A stretch of DNA of 33,950 bases from CAZABP01 sp964483245 (lineage in GTDB: Bacteria > Planctomycetota > UBA1135 > UBA2386). Positions within the stretch are counted from its first letter, which is position 1; every line of letters starts with the position of its first letter. The DNA lies in assembly GCA_964483245.1 (NCBI GenBank), contig CAZABP010000048.1, positions 1 to 33,950 on the forward strand. The letters run 5' to 3'. Under the pieces are notes generated by a model. That model was not told the origin of the DNA and ran no database searches. It worked only from the letters and a program-made list of their open reading frames with translations. Shown here in pieces: positions 16,083 to 24,728 of the stretch. The position numbers were made by a program, and so were the translations under genes.

Positions 16083-17456
16083 ATGCCCGTTCCGCGTGGA
16101 GCCGACCGCCTGCCGGATCTGGCACGTCTCGCGTTGCCGGTCGTGATCTCGTTCACGACGCGGTTCCTGTTCCAGCTCGTCGATCTCGTCTATGCCGCCT
16201 GGCTGCGTGACCAGGACGCGGTCGCTGCGATCGGCTTCTACATCCCGTTCCAGATCGTGCACATCGCGCTGTGGGCCGGGCTCTCGGCCGGCTTCACGGC
16301 GGCGCTCAGCCGCGCGATCGGCCGCCGCGACGAGGCGCGCGTGCGCGCGTTGAAGCGCGCGATGCTGCGCATCCTGCTGGTCGTGATCCCGGTCGTGTCG
16401 CTGCTCGGGGTCGTCACGTGGAGCCTGATTCCGCAGTTCGGTCTCGCGCCCGGGCTGCGCGACGCGTTCTCGATCTACGGCGGGATGCTGCTGGTGTGGC
16501 TGCCCTGGACCAGCTTCTGGGCGATCTGGCCGGACTCGGTCGTCAAGGCGCACTACGACACGCGCACGACGATGTACGCCGGGTTCGCGACCGCGGTCGG
16601 CAACGTCGTGCTGAACTCGCTGTTCGTGTTCGTGTTCGAGCTGGGGCTGTTCGGGATCGCGCTGGCGACCGTGATCTCGCGCCTCGGCGGGTTCTCCTGG
16701 TCGGTGCGCCGCGCGCTGGAGCTGGAGCGCCAGCGCGCGCAGCCGGGCTGGGACCTGGCGCCGCCGCCCGAGCGGCGTGGCGCCGGCGCGACGATCCTGT
16801 CGCTCGGCGTGCCGAGCGGCCTGACGCACGTGCTGGCCGCGATCGAGGGCGGGATCGTCAACCGCCTGCTGCTGCTGCAGCCGGACTCGACGACCGCGAT
16901 CGCGTCGTACGGCGTCTACCACCAGATGTTGAACCTGTCGCTGATGCCGGCCGTCGCAACGAGTCTCGCCGTGCTGCCGTTCGTCGCCCGGCTGCTGCCG
17001 GAGGGCGCGCACGCACATGTCCGCAGCGAGCTGCGGCGAGTCGCCCGGATGCTGGCGCTCGGCTCGCTGGTGCTGACGCTCGTGATCGGGTGGGTGCTCG
17101 CGCGCCCGCTGACCGGATACCTGATCCCGCCGGACGACCAAGATGGCGCAGCCGTGCAGGAGATGGCGATCGAGGCGTTCCGCCTGTTGCCGCTCGCGGC
17201 GCTGGCGACGTTTCCGTTCGTGATGCTGCGCCCGGTGTTCGAAGCATCCGGGCATCCGCGGCGCGGGATCGGCATCGCGATCGTGCGGTTCCTCGGCGCG
17301 AGCCTCGGGTTGATCGCCGGTGCGCTGCTCGGTCCGGAGCTCGGCCTGCACGGGCTGACCGGGATGCTGCTCGGTCTGATCCTGGCGCTGGCGCTGGTGT
17401 CGCTGCTGACGCGCGCGCTGGCGCACGCGTTGCTGGCTGAGCGCGCAGCCGAGTGA
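16083..17456 (+). CDS. MATE-family cation-coupled efflux transporter
   Basis: This is an integral inner-membrane antiporter of 457 residues, the normal length, with about 12 hydrophobic segments. The first is near LPVVISFTTRFLFQLVDLVY. The inter-repeat symmetry shows in two related halves, with the second opening at GVPSGLTHVLAAIEGGIVN. The segments AAIGFYIPFQ and ASYGVYHQMLNLSLMPAV correspond to the repeated helices 2 and 8 of the MATE fold. Substrates (drugs, organic cations, metabolites) cannot be told from sequence. The start ATG is set by the -10 element 7 nt upstream and by the short spacer to clpS. It converges on the next gene with only 19 bp between stops and no visible terminator. 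Confidence 0.9.
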   Translation: MPVPRGADRLPDLARLALPVVISFTTRFLFQLVDLVYAAWLRDQDAVAAIGFYIPFQIVHIALWAGLSAGFTAALSRAIGRRDEARVRALKRAMLRILLVVIPVVSLLGVVTWSLIPQFGLAPGLRDAFSIYGGMLLVWLPWTSFWAIWPDSVVKAHYDTRTTMYAGFATAVGNVVLNSLFVFVFELGLFGIALATVISRLGGFSWSVRRALELERQRAQPGWDLAPPPERRGAGATILSLGVPSGLTHVLAAIEGGIVNRLLLLQPDSTTAIASYGVYHQMLNLSLMPAVATSLAVLPFVARLLPEGAHAHVRSELRRVARMLALGSLVLTLVIGWVLARPLTGYLIPPDDQDGAAVQEMAIEAFRLLPLAALATFPFVMLRPVFEASGHPRRGIGIAIVRFLGASLGLIAGALLGPELGLHGLTGMLLGLILALALVSLLTRALAHALLAERAAE

Positions 17457-17475
17457 GCAGCGGGCCACGCCGCGA

Positions 17476-18744
17476 TCAATCGACCCAGCGCTGCCGCACG
17501 ACGCACTGCGCGATCCTGTCGCCATCCAGACCGCCAGGATCCCAAGCGGGCGATTCGCTGCAGGTGGAGTAGCTCAGCCGACCCGCCTCGTCCACTGCGT
17601 ACGTCATCGTGCGGCATGGCCAGCGCGGGACGCCGCCGTGCGCAAGCGCGAGCGTCTCGAGCAACGACGCCTCCGCGCGCTCGTCGATGCGATCCAGCTC
17701 GGCGTCGAGCACCGCGAGATCGAGCTTCGGGAGCACGTGCTGGCCGATCAGCGTGAAGCCGCGCGCCTTGCGGCGGCAGGCTGCAAAGAAGGTCGCGCCA
17801 CGCGCGCCGAGCAGGAGCGTCCAGGAACCGAACGGCGGCGGCTCACCCGGTCCAGCCTGCAGCCGAACGATCGCGGCGGGCACGTTCTCCGGCACAGGGG
17901 CGGGCCACGGGACATCCGGTGCTGGCGCACGGATCGTGACCGCGCCTGGTGGTGCCGCGGTCGGAGGTTTTGGAGACGCCTTGGGCTCGGGCCACGGTGG
18001 ACGTGCCACTACGGACTCATGCCACCGCTGGCACGCCTGCTCGCGCGTCGCGCCGAATGCAATGGCGGTGCCGGTCAACCCATCGCCGACGCCCCACGAT
18101 GCCTCGCGATCCACAGGCCCGGTGAACAGCGCACGGCGCAAACCGCGCCGCCCCAGGTGCCAGACCGAGGCCGGACCGTGCGGCGTCGCGGCTGGCATCC
18201 ACACACGACCCGGGCCATGCCGGCCTGGCTCGATGGCGGCGAGGAAGCACGCCAGCCGCTCGATCGGATTCGAGTGGCTCGCCGACAGCGCCGGCACGAG
18301 CCCGGCCAGCGGTTGCGGGTGGTTCGACTGGGAGGTCTCGCAGTTCGCGCCGCGCTCGTCGTAGACCAGCTCGATCACCTCAGCGCCGTCGTGCACGCGG
18401 ATCTCCCCCGGCCCCAGCCCGCGCAGCTTCGGCGTGGGTGTCGGCGCCCGCGGCGGTGGTGGCTCCTCCGGTTCGCGCAGGGCGATCGGTGCACTGACCA
18501 CGCCGAAACGGCCCGCGACGTTCAGCTCGAGCAGCGGCCACGGAACGACGAGAGTCGGATCGACTGGATCGCGCCGGAACAGCCGCCGGACCGCGCCGCG
18601 ATCCGCGGTGTGCACGCACGCCAGATCGCGGAGTTCTGCGGCGACCGCGTCGAACAGCAGCTCGGCGTGCCGGCGGGTCGGCAGGGCCGCGACGGCCGCG
18701 GCGACCGGATCCGACGGGCCCCAGCGTGCGCGTTCCGGTTGCAT
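17476..18744 (-). CDS. unrecognised protein, possibly TonB/AgmX-like C-terminus
   Basis: I do not recognise this 422-residue protein. It has no signal peptide or membrane segment with the start used (MQPERARWG). Two proline-rich linkers (around EPEEPPPPRAPTPTPK and PPWPEPKASPKPP) separate three globular parts. The C-terminal end, with TYAVDEAGRLSY and later RIAQCVVRQRW, faintly resembles the TonB/AgmX-type C-terminal domain of myxobacterial and planctomycete proteins, where Cys-Val-V-R and a final Trp recur. This is weak. Starts at 18879 or 18915 are possible, but they would translate a perfect hairpin (18833-18850) and repeat-like DNA. Composition matches its neighbours. Confidence 0.6.
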   Translation of the reverse strand: MQPERARWGPSDPVAAAVAALPTRRHAELLFDAVAAELRDLACVHTADRGAVRRLFRRDPVDPTLVVPWPLLELNVAGRFGVVSAPIALREPEEPPPPRAPTPTPKLRGLGPGEIRVHDGAEVIELVYDERGANCETSQSNHPQPLAGLVPALSASHSNPIERLACFLAAIEPGRHGPGRVWMPAATPHGPASVWHLGRRGLRRALFTGPVDREASWGVGDGLTGTAIAFGATREQACQRWHESVVARPPWPEPKASPKPPTAAPPGAVTIRAPAPDVPWPAPVPENVPAAIVRLQAGPGEPPPFGSWTLLLGARGATFFAACRRKARGFTLIGQHVLPKLDLAVLDAELDRIDERAEASLLETLALAHGGVPRWPCRTMTYAVDEAGRLSYSTCSESPAWDPGGLDGDRIAQCVVRQRWVD

Positions 18745-18832
18745 CGCCGCATGCTCGCGCGCGGCGGCGCCGCCGTCCAACCGGGTGCGGCGTTCGGACG
18801 TGCACAGACGCGGTCCGGCTTGGGCCGCAGGG

Positions 18833-19000
18833 GCCGCGAACTTTCGCGGCGCGCGACAGTTCGCGTCACGCGGATTCATCGCGGTGGCGCCGAGAGCGCC
18901 GAGGCCGAGCGGCACCGGAGGCCCCCAGGGACACCATCGCCGGCGGCCTCCTTCTGGCCGAGCGAAGCGAGGCGCAGCCTTTGGCTGCCCGGCCGCCGGC
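18833..19000. repeat. hairpin-rich non-coding element
   Basis: The 289-bp gap 18745-19033 has no convincing gene. It contains four structured parts. GCCGCGAA (18833-18840) and TTCGCGGC (18843-18850) are perfectly inverted. GGCGC (18886-18890) pairs with GCGCC (18896-18900). A 10-bp perfect inverted repeat has GCCGGCGGCC at 18939-18948 and GGCCGCCGGC at 18991-19000. Inside that, GCAGCC (18974-18979) and GGCTGC (18983-18988) flank TTT. The middle segment has the GAGnGCnGAG flavour of intergenic repeats common in such genomes. The last part lies downstream of the methyltransferase stop and could terminate that operon. Confidence 0.45.
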
Positions 19001-19033
19001 CGCGATGGGGTTCGGTCCGGGCAGGCAGCCGGA

Positions 19034-19792
19034 TCAGCGCTCCCGCGCCACCGCCTCGACGATCAGGATCTCCCCGAACAACACCGCCTTCGAGAACAGC
19101 ATCCGCAGCGTCTCCCGGTTGCGCGCGCGCTGCGCCGGGTCCTTCTCCTCCTTGCGGAACACGAACCAGGTCGCGAGCCACGCGAGCGGGACCCACGGTG
19201 CATACAGCCATGCGATCCCTTTGCTCCGGTTCGTCGTGACGCGGCGGATCGTGAACCCGTTGCTGTGCAGCAGATAACGCAGTTCGGCCAGCGACAGCAT
19301 GTTGATGTGGTGCAGCGGATCCGGGCGCGTCTCGTCGAGCGGCACCTTGCACTTGTCGTGGAACCCGGTCAGGAACCAACGCCAGCGTGAGCGCAGCGAG
19401 CTGATGTTCGGGGTCGACACCAGGAGCCGGCCCCCCGGCCGCAACACGCGCCGGCATTCGCGGACGAACTCGAACGGCCGCTCGATGTGCTCGATCCCGT
19501 CGATGCTGACGACGACGTCGAACTGACCGTCCGGATACGGCAGCGGCCCGCACATGTCGGCGCGTTGGAACTGCGCGCGGTCGGTCTGCAGCAGGTCGAC
19601 CACGTCGGCCGGCCAGAGGTCGAACCCGTGCCGGCGCATCCGCGCCGTGAACGCACCCGCGCCGCACGGGATGTCGAGCACGCGCACACCGCGGCCGTCG
19701 GTCCGGCCGTCCCCCTCGCGCAGACACGCCTCGATCCGCTCGTGCGTGCCGGGGGCGCAGTTCTCCGGGATCGCGCCGTCGGTCCTGGTCAC
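19034..19792 (-). CDS. class I SAM-dependent methyltransferase
   Basis: The product is 252 residues, starting at GTG 19792, which overlaps the stop of the upstream lipoprotein gene (GTGA); longer frames run through that gene. Motif I is LDIPCGAGAF (39-48), the SAM-binding loop. FDVVVSIDGIEHI (91-103) and RRVLRPGGRLLVSTPN follow in the usual Methyltransf_11/23 order. The C-terminal third has a hydrophobic stretch (WLYAPWVPLAWLATWFVF) that may contact the membrane, as in enzymes acting on lipid-linked or cell-surface substrates. The substrate is unknown. Third gene of the EVE - SMP-30-like - methyltransferase operon. Confidence 0.88.
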   Translation of the reverse strand: MTRTDGAIPENCAPGTHERIEACLREGDGRTDGRGVRVLDIPCGAGAFTARMRRHGFDLWPADVVDLLQTDRAQFQRADMCGPLPYPDGQFDVVVSIDGIEHIERPFEFVRECRRVLRPGGRLLVSTPNISSLRSRWRWFLTGFHDKCKVPLDETRPDPLHHINMLSLAELRYLLHSNGFTIRRVTTNRSKGIAWLYAPWVPLAWLATWFVFRKEEKDPAQRARNRETLRMLFSKAVLFGEILIVEAVARER

Positions 19793-20709
19793 AGCGGCAG
19801 GAACTCGAGCTGGTTCGCGCCGAACAGCGGGACCAGCACGCGCTGCCGGCGCCGATCGATCCCGATCGCGGCCGGCTGCGGCAGGTCCGGGATCTTCGTC
19901 GTGACCTGGCCGGCCGGCGTCACGGCGTAGACGCAGCTCCCACCCCAGCCGGAGACCAGCAGCGTGCCGTCCGCCAGTTCGACGAGGCCGTCGAGCTGTG
20001 CTGCGGGCAGCGTCGCGACGACCGGACTCGTCCCGTCGCGCGCGACGCGGCGCAGCTCGCCGCGATGCCAGTTGACGAACAGGACGCCGTTCTGCGTCGC
20101 CGCGATCCCGTTCGGACCGGCGAGGTCGGGACCGGACGCGACCTTGGTGACCCGACCATCGGCATCGATCCGATGCACCGAGTCGTTCCCGTTCGGGCTG
20201 AAGTCCGGCGCGACCCCGGTATCGGTCACCCACAGCACACCCTGCGCGTCGACCGCGATCCCGTTCAGGAACGATGCATTCGGGATCGGGATCTCCGCGC
20301 GCAGCTTCCCACTGATCCGGTCGAACCGCCGCACGACGTCGATGTCGCAGACGAACAGCGAGTCCCCGGAGATCGCCATCCCCTTCGGTGCGTGCAGCGT
20401 CACATCGCCCGCCGCGCCATCGATCCACTTCAACTCGGTGACGCGGCCGCTCGGCGTGATCCTTGAGATGAAACCGTTGTCATCCTTGTCGAACGGAGTG
20501 CCTTGGATGTTGCTGACGAGATAGACGTCGGCCAGCTCGTCGTGCAGCGCGCACTCGGGGGTCGCGAAGCCGGCGTCGGCGCCGACCGTGATCCGCGCCG
20601 CCGGCGGCTCCGGCGGCGGTTGCTGTGCCGGCGGGTTGGCCGGGGTTTCCGGCTCACCGCTGCACGCGGTCACGAGGCTCGACCAGACGAGGACGGGCAG
20701 GAGGCGCAT
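19789..20709 (-). CDS. SMP-30/NHL-like beta-propeller lipoprotein
   Basis: The product is 306 residues. The start MRLLPVLVWSSLVTACSG gives a signal with lipobox VTAC (Cys16), followed by a Pro-rich linker (PANPPAQQPPPEPP). The rest is a six-bladed propeller of the SMP-30/gluconolactonase/NHL type, with recurrent phrases: PKGMAISGDSLFVCD, LNGIAVDAQGVLWVTDTG, PNGIAATQNGVLFVNW and LDGLVELADGTLLVSGWGG. Many such lipoproteins are annotated as gluconolactonases, but lactonase activity is unproven here. The starting Met at 20784 is discarded because it would bury the signal. It lies 29 bp after the EVE gene and overlaps the methyltransferase start. Confidence 0.85.
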   Translation of the reverse strand: MRLLPVLVWSSLVTACSGEPETPANPPAQQPPPEPPAARITVGADAGFATPECALHDELADVYLVSNIQGTPFDKDDNGFISRITPSGRVTELKWIDGAAGDVTLHAPKGMAISGDSLFVCDIDVVRRFDRISGKLRAEIPIPNASFLNGIAVDAQGVLWVTDTGVAPDFSPNGNDSVHRIDADGRVTKVASGPDLAGPNGIAATQNGVLFVNWHRGELRRVARDGTSPVVATLPAAQLDGLVELADGTLLVSGWGGSCVYAVTPAGQVTTKIPDLPQPAAIGIDRRRQRVLVPLFGANQLEFLPL

Positions 20710-20738
20710 GCGGCGACGATAGATCCGCCCGCGGGCGA

Positions 20739-21245
20739 TCACCAGTCGGCGCGGACGCCGGCGAGCCGCAGGATCCGCTCCCATTCCGCCGCGGTGACCG
20801 GCTGCACCGACAACCGGCTGCCACGCTGCAGCAGCATCATCTTGCGCAGCTGCGGCTCGGCGGCGAGGCGCGCGCGCAGCAGCGGCTCCGGCAGCGGGGT
20901 CACCGCTTCGATCTCCACCTGGTACCAGGTCGGCGACTGGGGATCACTCTTGGGGTCGAAGTGCGCCGAATCCGGTGCGAACGCAGTCGGATCCGGGTGG
21001 CCGGCGCGGGTGACGCGGGCGAGCCCGGTGATCGCCAGCGGGTCGGCGCTGGAGTGGTAGATCAAGACGCCGTCGCCGACTGCGAGCTCGTCGCGCAGCA
21101 GGTTGCGTGCCTGATGGTTGCGCACGCCGTCCCAGCCGGTGCGCCGGCGCGGGGCCGCGAGCAGGTCGGCGAACGAGAACTCGCCCGGTTCGGTCTTGAA
21201 CAGCCAGTAGCGGCGGGGGCGTTCCGGAGCGGAGCGTCGGGACAT
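20739..21245 (-). CDS. EVE (DUF55)-domain protein, modified-nucleotide reader fold
   Basis: The product is 168 residues, a stand-alone EVE domain of the PUA-like class related to eukaryotic thymocyte nuclear protein 1. All hallmark segments are present: YWLFKTEP (13-20), WDGVRNHQARN with LRDELAVGD (38-58), LIYHSS (61-66), TWYQVEIEAV and RGSRLSVQPV (141-150). EVE domains bind modified bases in DNA or RNA, and the aromatic cage residues are conserved here. A GGAGG Shine-Dalgarno sequence lies 9 nt upstream. First gene of a three-gene minus-strand operon and divergent from acnA (66 bp). Confidence 0.9.
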   Translation of the reverse strand: MSRRSAPERPRRYWLFKTEPGEFSFADLLAAPRRRTGWDGVRNHQARNLLRDELAVGDGVLIYHSSADPLAITGLARVTRAGHPDPTAFAPDSAHFDPKSDPQSPTWYQVEIEAVTPLPEPLLRARLAAEPQLRKMMLLQRGSRLSVQPVTAAEWERILRLAGVRADW

Positions 21246-21311
21246 GGCCAAGCGCCTCCGGAATCGCACCATCGCACACCGGCGGCCGCGTGCGCTATCT
21301 ATTGGGAACCC

Positions 21312-24008
21312 ATGGCCAGCTCCACACCGCTTCGCACGTTCGCCGAGCTCCCGACCGCCGCGGGCCCGGTTTCGTACTGCCGGCTCGATGCCGTCGAAGC
21401 GGCCGGGCTCGGACGGCTCGCCGAGCTGCCGTACTCGATCCGCGTGCTGCTCGAAGCGGCGCTGCGCAACCTGGATGGCTACGTCGTAACCGAGCAGCAC
21501 GTGCGCGCGATCGCCACGTGGCGGCCGGGCGCCGACCCGGTCGAGATCCCGTTCCTGCCCGGCAGGGTCGTGCTGCAGGACTTCACCGGCGTGCCGTGCG
21601 TCGTCGACCTCGCGGCGATGCGCGACGCAATGGCAGCACTCGGCGGTGATCCGGCGCGGATCAACCCGCTGGTCCCGTGCGATCTGGTGATCGACCACTC
21701 GGTGCAGGTGGACGCATTCGGCAGCGCGACCGCGCTGCAGCAGAACGTCGCGCTCGAGTTCGAACGCAACCGCGAGCGCTACGAGTTCCTGAAGTGGGGC
21801 CAGCAAGCGCTGCAGAACTTCCGCGTGGTGCCGCCCGCAGTCGGGATCGTGCACCAGGTCAACCTCGAGTATCTGGCCGGCGTCGTGCTGACGCGTGAGC
21901 AGGACGGCCGGCGTGTCGCCAGCCCGGACTCCGTCGTCGGCACCGACAGCCACACGACGATGGTGAACGGCCTCGGCGTCGTCGGTTGGGGCGTCGGGGG
22001 GATCGAGGCGGAGGCCGTCATGCTCAGCCAGCCGATCTACATGCTGCTGCCGGAGGTGGTCGGATTCGAGCTGACCGGCAGTCTGCGCGAAGGCGTCACT
22101 GCGACCGACCTCGTGTTGACGGTCACGCAGATGCTGCGCAAGAAAGGCGTCGTCAACAAGTTCGTCGAGTTCTACGGCGAGGGGGCGCGCCGGATGCCGC
22201 TGGCAGACCGTGCGACGGTCGCCAACATGGCGCCAGAGTACGGCGCGACGATCGGGTTCTTCCCGGTGGACGACGAGACGCTGCGCTATCTGCGGCAGAC
22301 CGGCCGCTCGGATGCACACGTGCAGTTGGTCAAGGCCTACTACGAGGCGCAGGGCTTGTTCGCCGGCGAGCGCGCCGCGGTGCCGCAGTTCAGCGACGTG
22401 CTGCGCCTCGATCTCGCCAAGGTCGAGCCGAGCCTCGCCGGACCGAAGCGGCCGCAGGACCGCGTCGCGCTCGGTGTGGTGCAGAGCGACTTCCGCCAGG
22501 GACTGCAGCGCCCGCCGGCGGAGCGCGGGTTCGGGCTGCCGGAGGCGAAACTTGCCGCGCATGCGCGCATCGAGGGCTCCGACCGCGAACTGCGGCACGG
22601 TTCGGTCGTCATCGCGGCGATCACGTCCTGCACGAACACGTCGAACCCGAGCGTCATGGTCGGCGCCGGTCTCGTCGCGCGCAAAGCAGTCGCGCGCGGG
22701 CTGCGCCCGCAGCCGTGGGTGAAAACGAGCCTCGCACCCGGCTCGCGCGTCGTAACCGACTATCTCGAGCAGTCCGGGCTGCAGCGGGACCTGGACGCGC
22801 TCGGGTTCCAGACGGTCGGCTACGGCTGCACGACTTGCATCGGCAACTCCGGCCCGCTGCCGGCGCCGATCTCCGCCGCGATCCGCCAGGGGGATCTCGT
22901 CGCGGCGGCGGTGCTGAGCGGCAACCGCAACTTCGAAGGTCGTGTGAACCCGGACGTCAAGGCGAACTACCTCGCGTCGCCCCCCCTCGTGGTCGCGTAC
23001 GCACTGGCCGGCACCGTGGACATCGACCTGCAGCGCGAACCGCTCGGCAAGGATCGCGACGGCAAGGAGGTGTTCCTGGCCGAGCTGTGGCCGACCTCCA
23101 AGGAGATCCAGGAGACGATCGCGCGCACGCTGACGCCGCAGATGTTCCGGGACCGGTATGCCGGCGCACTGGTTGGTCCGGAAGACTGGCAGCGGATCGA
23201 GGCGCCGACCGGCGACCGCTACGAGTGGCGTGCCGACAGCACGTACATCCACGAGCCGCCGTACTTCCAGGGCATGCCCAGGGAGGCCGCCGCGATCCCA
23301 TCGATCCGCGGCGCGCGCGTGTTGGTCATGGTCGGCGACTCGGTCACGACCGACCACATCTCGCCAGCGGGATCGATCAAAGCGGACAGCCCGGCCGGCC
23401 GCTGGCTGCAGGCCCAGGGCGTGACACCCAGGGAGTTCAACAGCTACGGCGCACGGCGTGGCAACGACCTCGTGATGACCCGCGGCACGTTCGCCAACAT
23501 CCGGCTGCGCAATCAGCTCGCTCCGGGGACCGAGGGCGGCGTCACGCGGTATCTGCCGACCGGAGAGATCCTGAGCATCTACGACGCGTCGGTGCGCTAC
23601 CAACAGCAGCACGTGCCGCTGGTCGTGCTGGCCGGCAAGGAGTACGGCACCGGCTCCAGCCGCGACTGGGCGGCGAAGGGGACGTTCCTGCTCGGCGTGC
23701 GCTTCGTGCTGGCCGAGAGCTATGAGCGGATCCACCGCAGCAACCTGGTCGGCATGGGCGTGCTGCCGCTCGAGTACATGCCGGGGGAGACGGCGCAGAG
23801 CCTCGGCCTGACCGGCGAGGAGCAGTTCGACCTCGAACTCGGTGAGCCGATCGTTCCGCGGGCGACGCTGACGCTGCGCGTCGCCGACGCGGGCGGCAAG
23901 ACGCGCGAGCTGCGCGTGCGATCGCGGATCGACACTCCGGTCGAGGTCGACTACTACCAGAGCGGCGGGATCCTGCAGTACGTGCTGCGCCGGCTCGTCG
24001 CGTCGTGA
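21312..24008 (+). CDS. acnA: aconitate hydratase, AcnA/IRP type
   Basis: This enzyme interconverts citrate and isocitrate via cis-aconitate in the TCA cycle. It is 898 residues, the usual size for the AcnA class. The 4Fe-4S ligands are Cys440 (SCTNTSNPS), Cys506 and Cys509 (GYGCTTCIGNSGP), matching E. coli Cys435/501/504 in order. YGTGSSRDWAAKG carries the substrate-binding Ser/Arg of the swivel domain, and DSVTTDHISPAG opens that domain. The upstream TATCTATT (from 21296) lies about 10 nt before the ATG and could be a -10 element with a very short leader. The stop overlaps the next gene's GTG. The kor genes later in the window suggest a TCA cycle with ferredoxin-linked steps. Confidence 0.97.
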   Translation: MASSTPLRTFAELPTAAGPVSYCRLDAVEAAGLGRLAELPYSIRVLLEAALRNLDGYVVTEQHVRAIATWRPGADPVEIPFLPGRVVLQDFTGVPCVVDLAAMRDAMAALGGDPARINPLVPCDLVIDHSVQVDAFGSATALQQNVALEFERNRERYEFLKWGQQALQNFRVVPPAVGIVHQVNLEYLAGVVLTREQDGRRVASPDSVVGTDSHTTMVNGLGVVGWGVGGIEAEAVMLSQPIYMLLPEVVGFELTGSLREGVTATDLVLTVTQMLRKKGVVNKFVEFYGEGARRMPLADRATVANMAPEYGATIGFFPVDDETLRYLRQTGRSDAHVQLVKAYYEAQGLFAGERAAVPQFSDVLRLDLAKVEPSLAGPKRPQDRVALGVVQSDFRQGLQRPPAERGFGLPEAKLAAHARIEGSDRELRHGSVVIAAITSCTNTSNPSVMVGAGLVARKAVARGLRPQPWVKTSLAPGSRVVTDYLEQSGLQRDLDALGFQTVGYGCTTCIGNSGPLPAPISAAIRQGDLVAAAVLSGNRNFEGRVNPDVKANYLASPPLVVAYALAGTVDIDLQREPLGKDRDGKEVFLAELWPTSKEIQETIARTLTPQMFRDRYAGALVGPEDWQRIEAPTGDRYEWRADSTYIHEPPYFQGMPREAAAIPSIRGARVLVMVGDSVTTDHISPAGSIKADSPAGRWLQAQGVTPREFNSYGARRGNDLVMTRGTFANIRLRNQLAPGTEGGVTRYLPTGEILSIYDASVRYQQQHVPLVVLAGKEYGTGSSRDWAAKGTFLLGVRFVLAESYERIHRSNLVGMGVLPLEYMPGETAQSLGLTGEEQFDLELGEPIVPRATLTLRVADAGGKTRELRVRSRIDTPVEVDYYQSGGILQYVLRRLVAS

Positions 24009-24724
24009 ATCACCTCGTGAGTCGCATCGTGCGCGGCGTCCGCTCCGCAGTGCTGCTGCTGCTCGCCTGCGCCAGCGCCTGCGTCGCGCCGGTCCCGTCG
24101 CTCCCGCTGCCGCAATTGCGGCCGATCGTCCCGGCGGACGGATCCGCCACCACGGCCCGCGCGGACGCCGAAGCCGCTGCCCAGAAGCGCGACTCCGGCA
24201 AGTGGTACCGCCAGGACCGCGTGACCGGCAGCACGAACTTCCACATGGGTGGCCGCTACATGGGGAGCTCGTCGTTCGACGGGCTCAGCGACCAGTTCCT
24301 GAGCACGGTCGACGTCGACGTGACTCCGCGGCGGTGGCCGATCGGTTTCGAAGGGAGCTTCAGCGGCAGCTTCGACGACCGCGACTACCACGGGATCTGC
24401 TGCTACGGCGAGAGCGCGTACGTCAGCGACTTCGCATTCGGGCTGCGCAAGACGGCGTACCTGCGCGGATTCCGGCCGTACATCGGCGCCGGCGCAGCGT
24501 GGGTGTACGCCGACATCGATCGCTGGTTCGGCAACCTGTTCGTGCACGACGAGGAGTCGTCGTGGGGCTGGTATGCGCATGCGGGCTGCTCGTACCGCTG
24601 GCCGCAGGGCATGAACGTCGGCGTCGACTTCCGCTGGACGTTCGGCACCGACGCCGACTTCTTCGGCGGCGACGGCGACCTCGACTCCTGGCAGTTCTCG
24701 CTGTTCTTCGGCTACGCCTGGTAG
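24005..24724 (+). CDS. outer-membrane beta-barrel-like lipoprotein
   Basis: The product is 239 residues from GTG 24005, overlapping the acnA stop (GTGA). GTG codons 5 and 9 are other possible starts. A hydrophobic stretch (SAVLLLLACASACVAP) is followed by Cys22 or Cys26 as possible lipidation sites. The mature part is rich in Gly, Tyr, Trp and Phe in alternating patterns (IGFEGSFSGSFDD, RPYIGAGAAWVYAD, GWYAHAGCSYRWPQG) and ends in FGYAW. An aromatic C-terminal residue is typical of outer-membrane barrels. The fold is inferred; no specific family was recognised. It is convergent with the next gene, 4 bp apart. Confidence 0.75.
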   Translation: MNHLVSRIVRGVRSAVLLLLACASACVAPVPSLPLPQLRPIVPADGSATTARADAEAAAQKRDSGKWYRQDRVTGSTNFHMGGRYMGSSSFDGLSDQFLSTVDVDVTPRRWPIGFEGSFSGSFDDRDYHGICCYGESAYVSDFAFGLRKTAYLRGFRPYIGAGAAWVYADIDRWFGNLFVHDEESSWGWYAHAGCSYRWPQGMNVGVDFRWTFGTDADFFGGDGDLDSWQFSLFFGYAW

Positions 24725-24728
24725 CGGT

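Noticed and set aside
20739..23735. 998-residue minus-strand frame covering acnA
   Set aside because: Only its last 168 residues (the EVE domain) are real; the rest is antisense to acnA.
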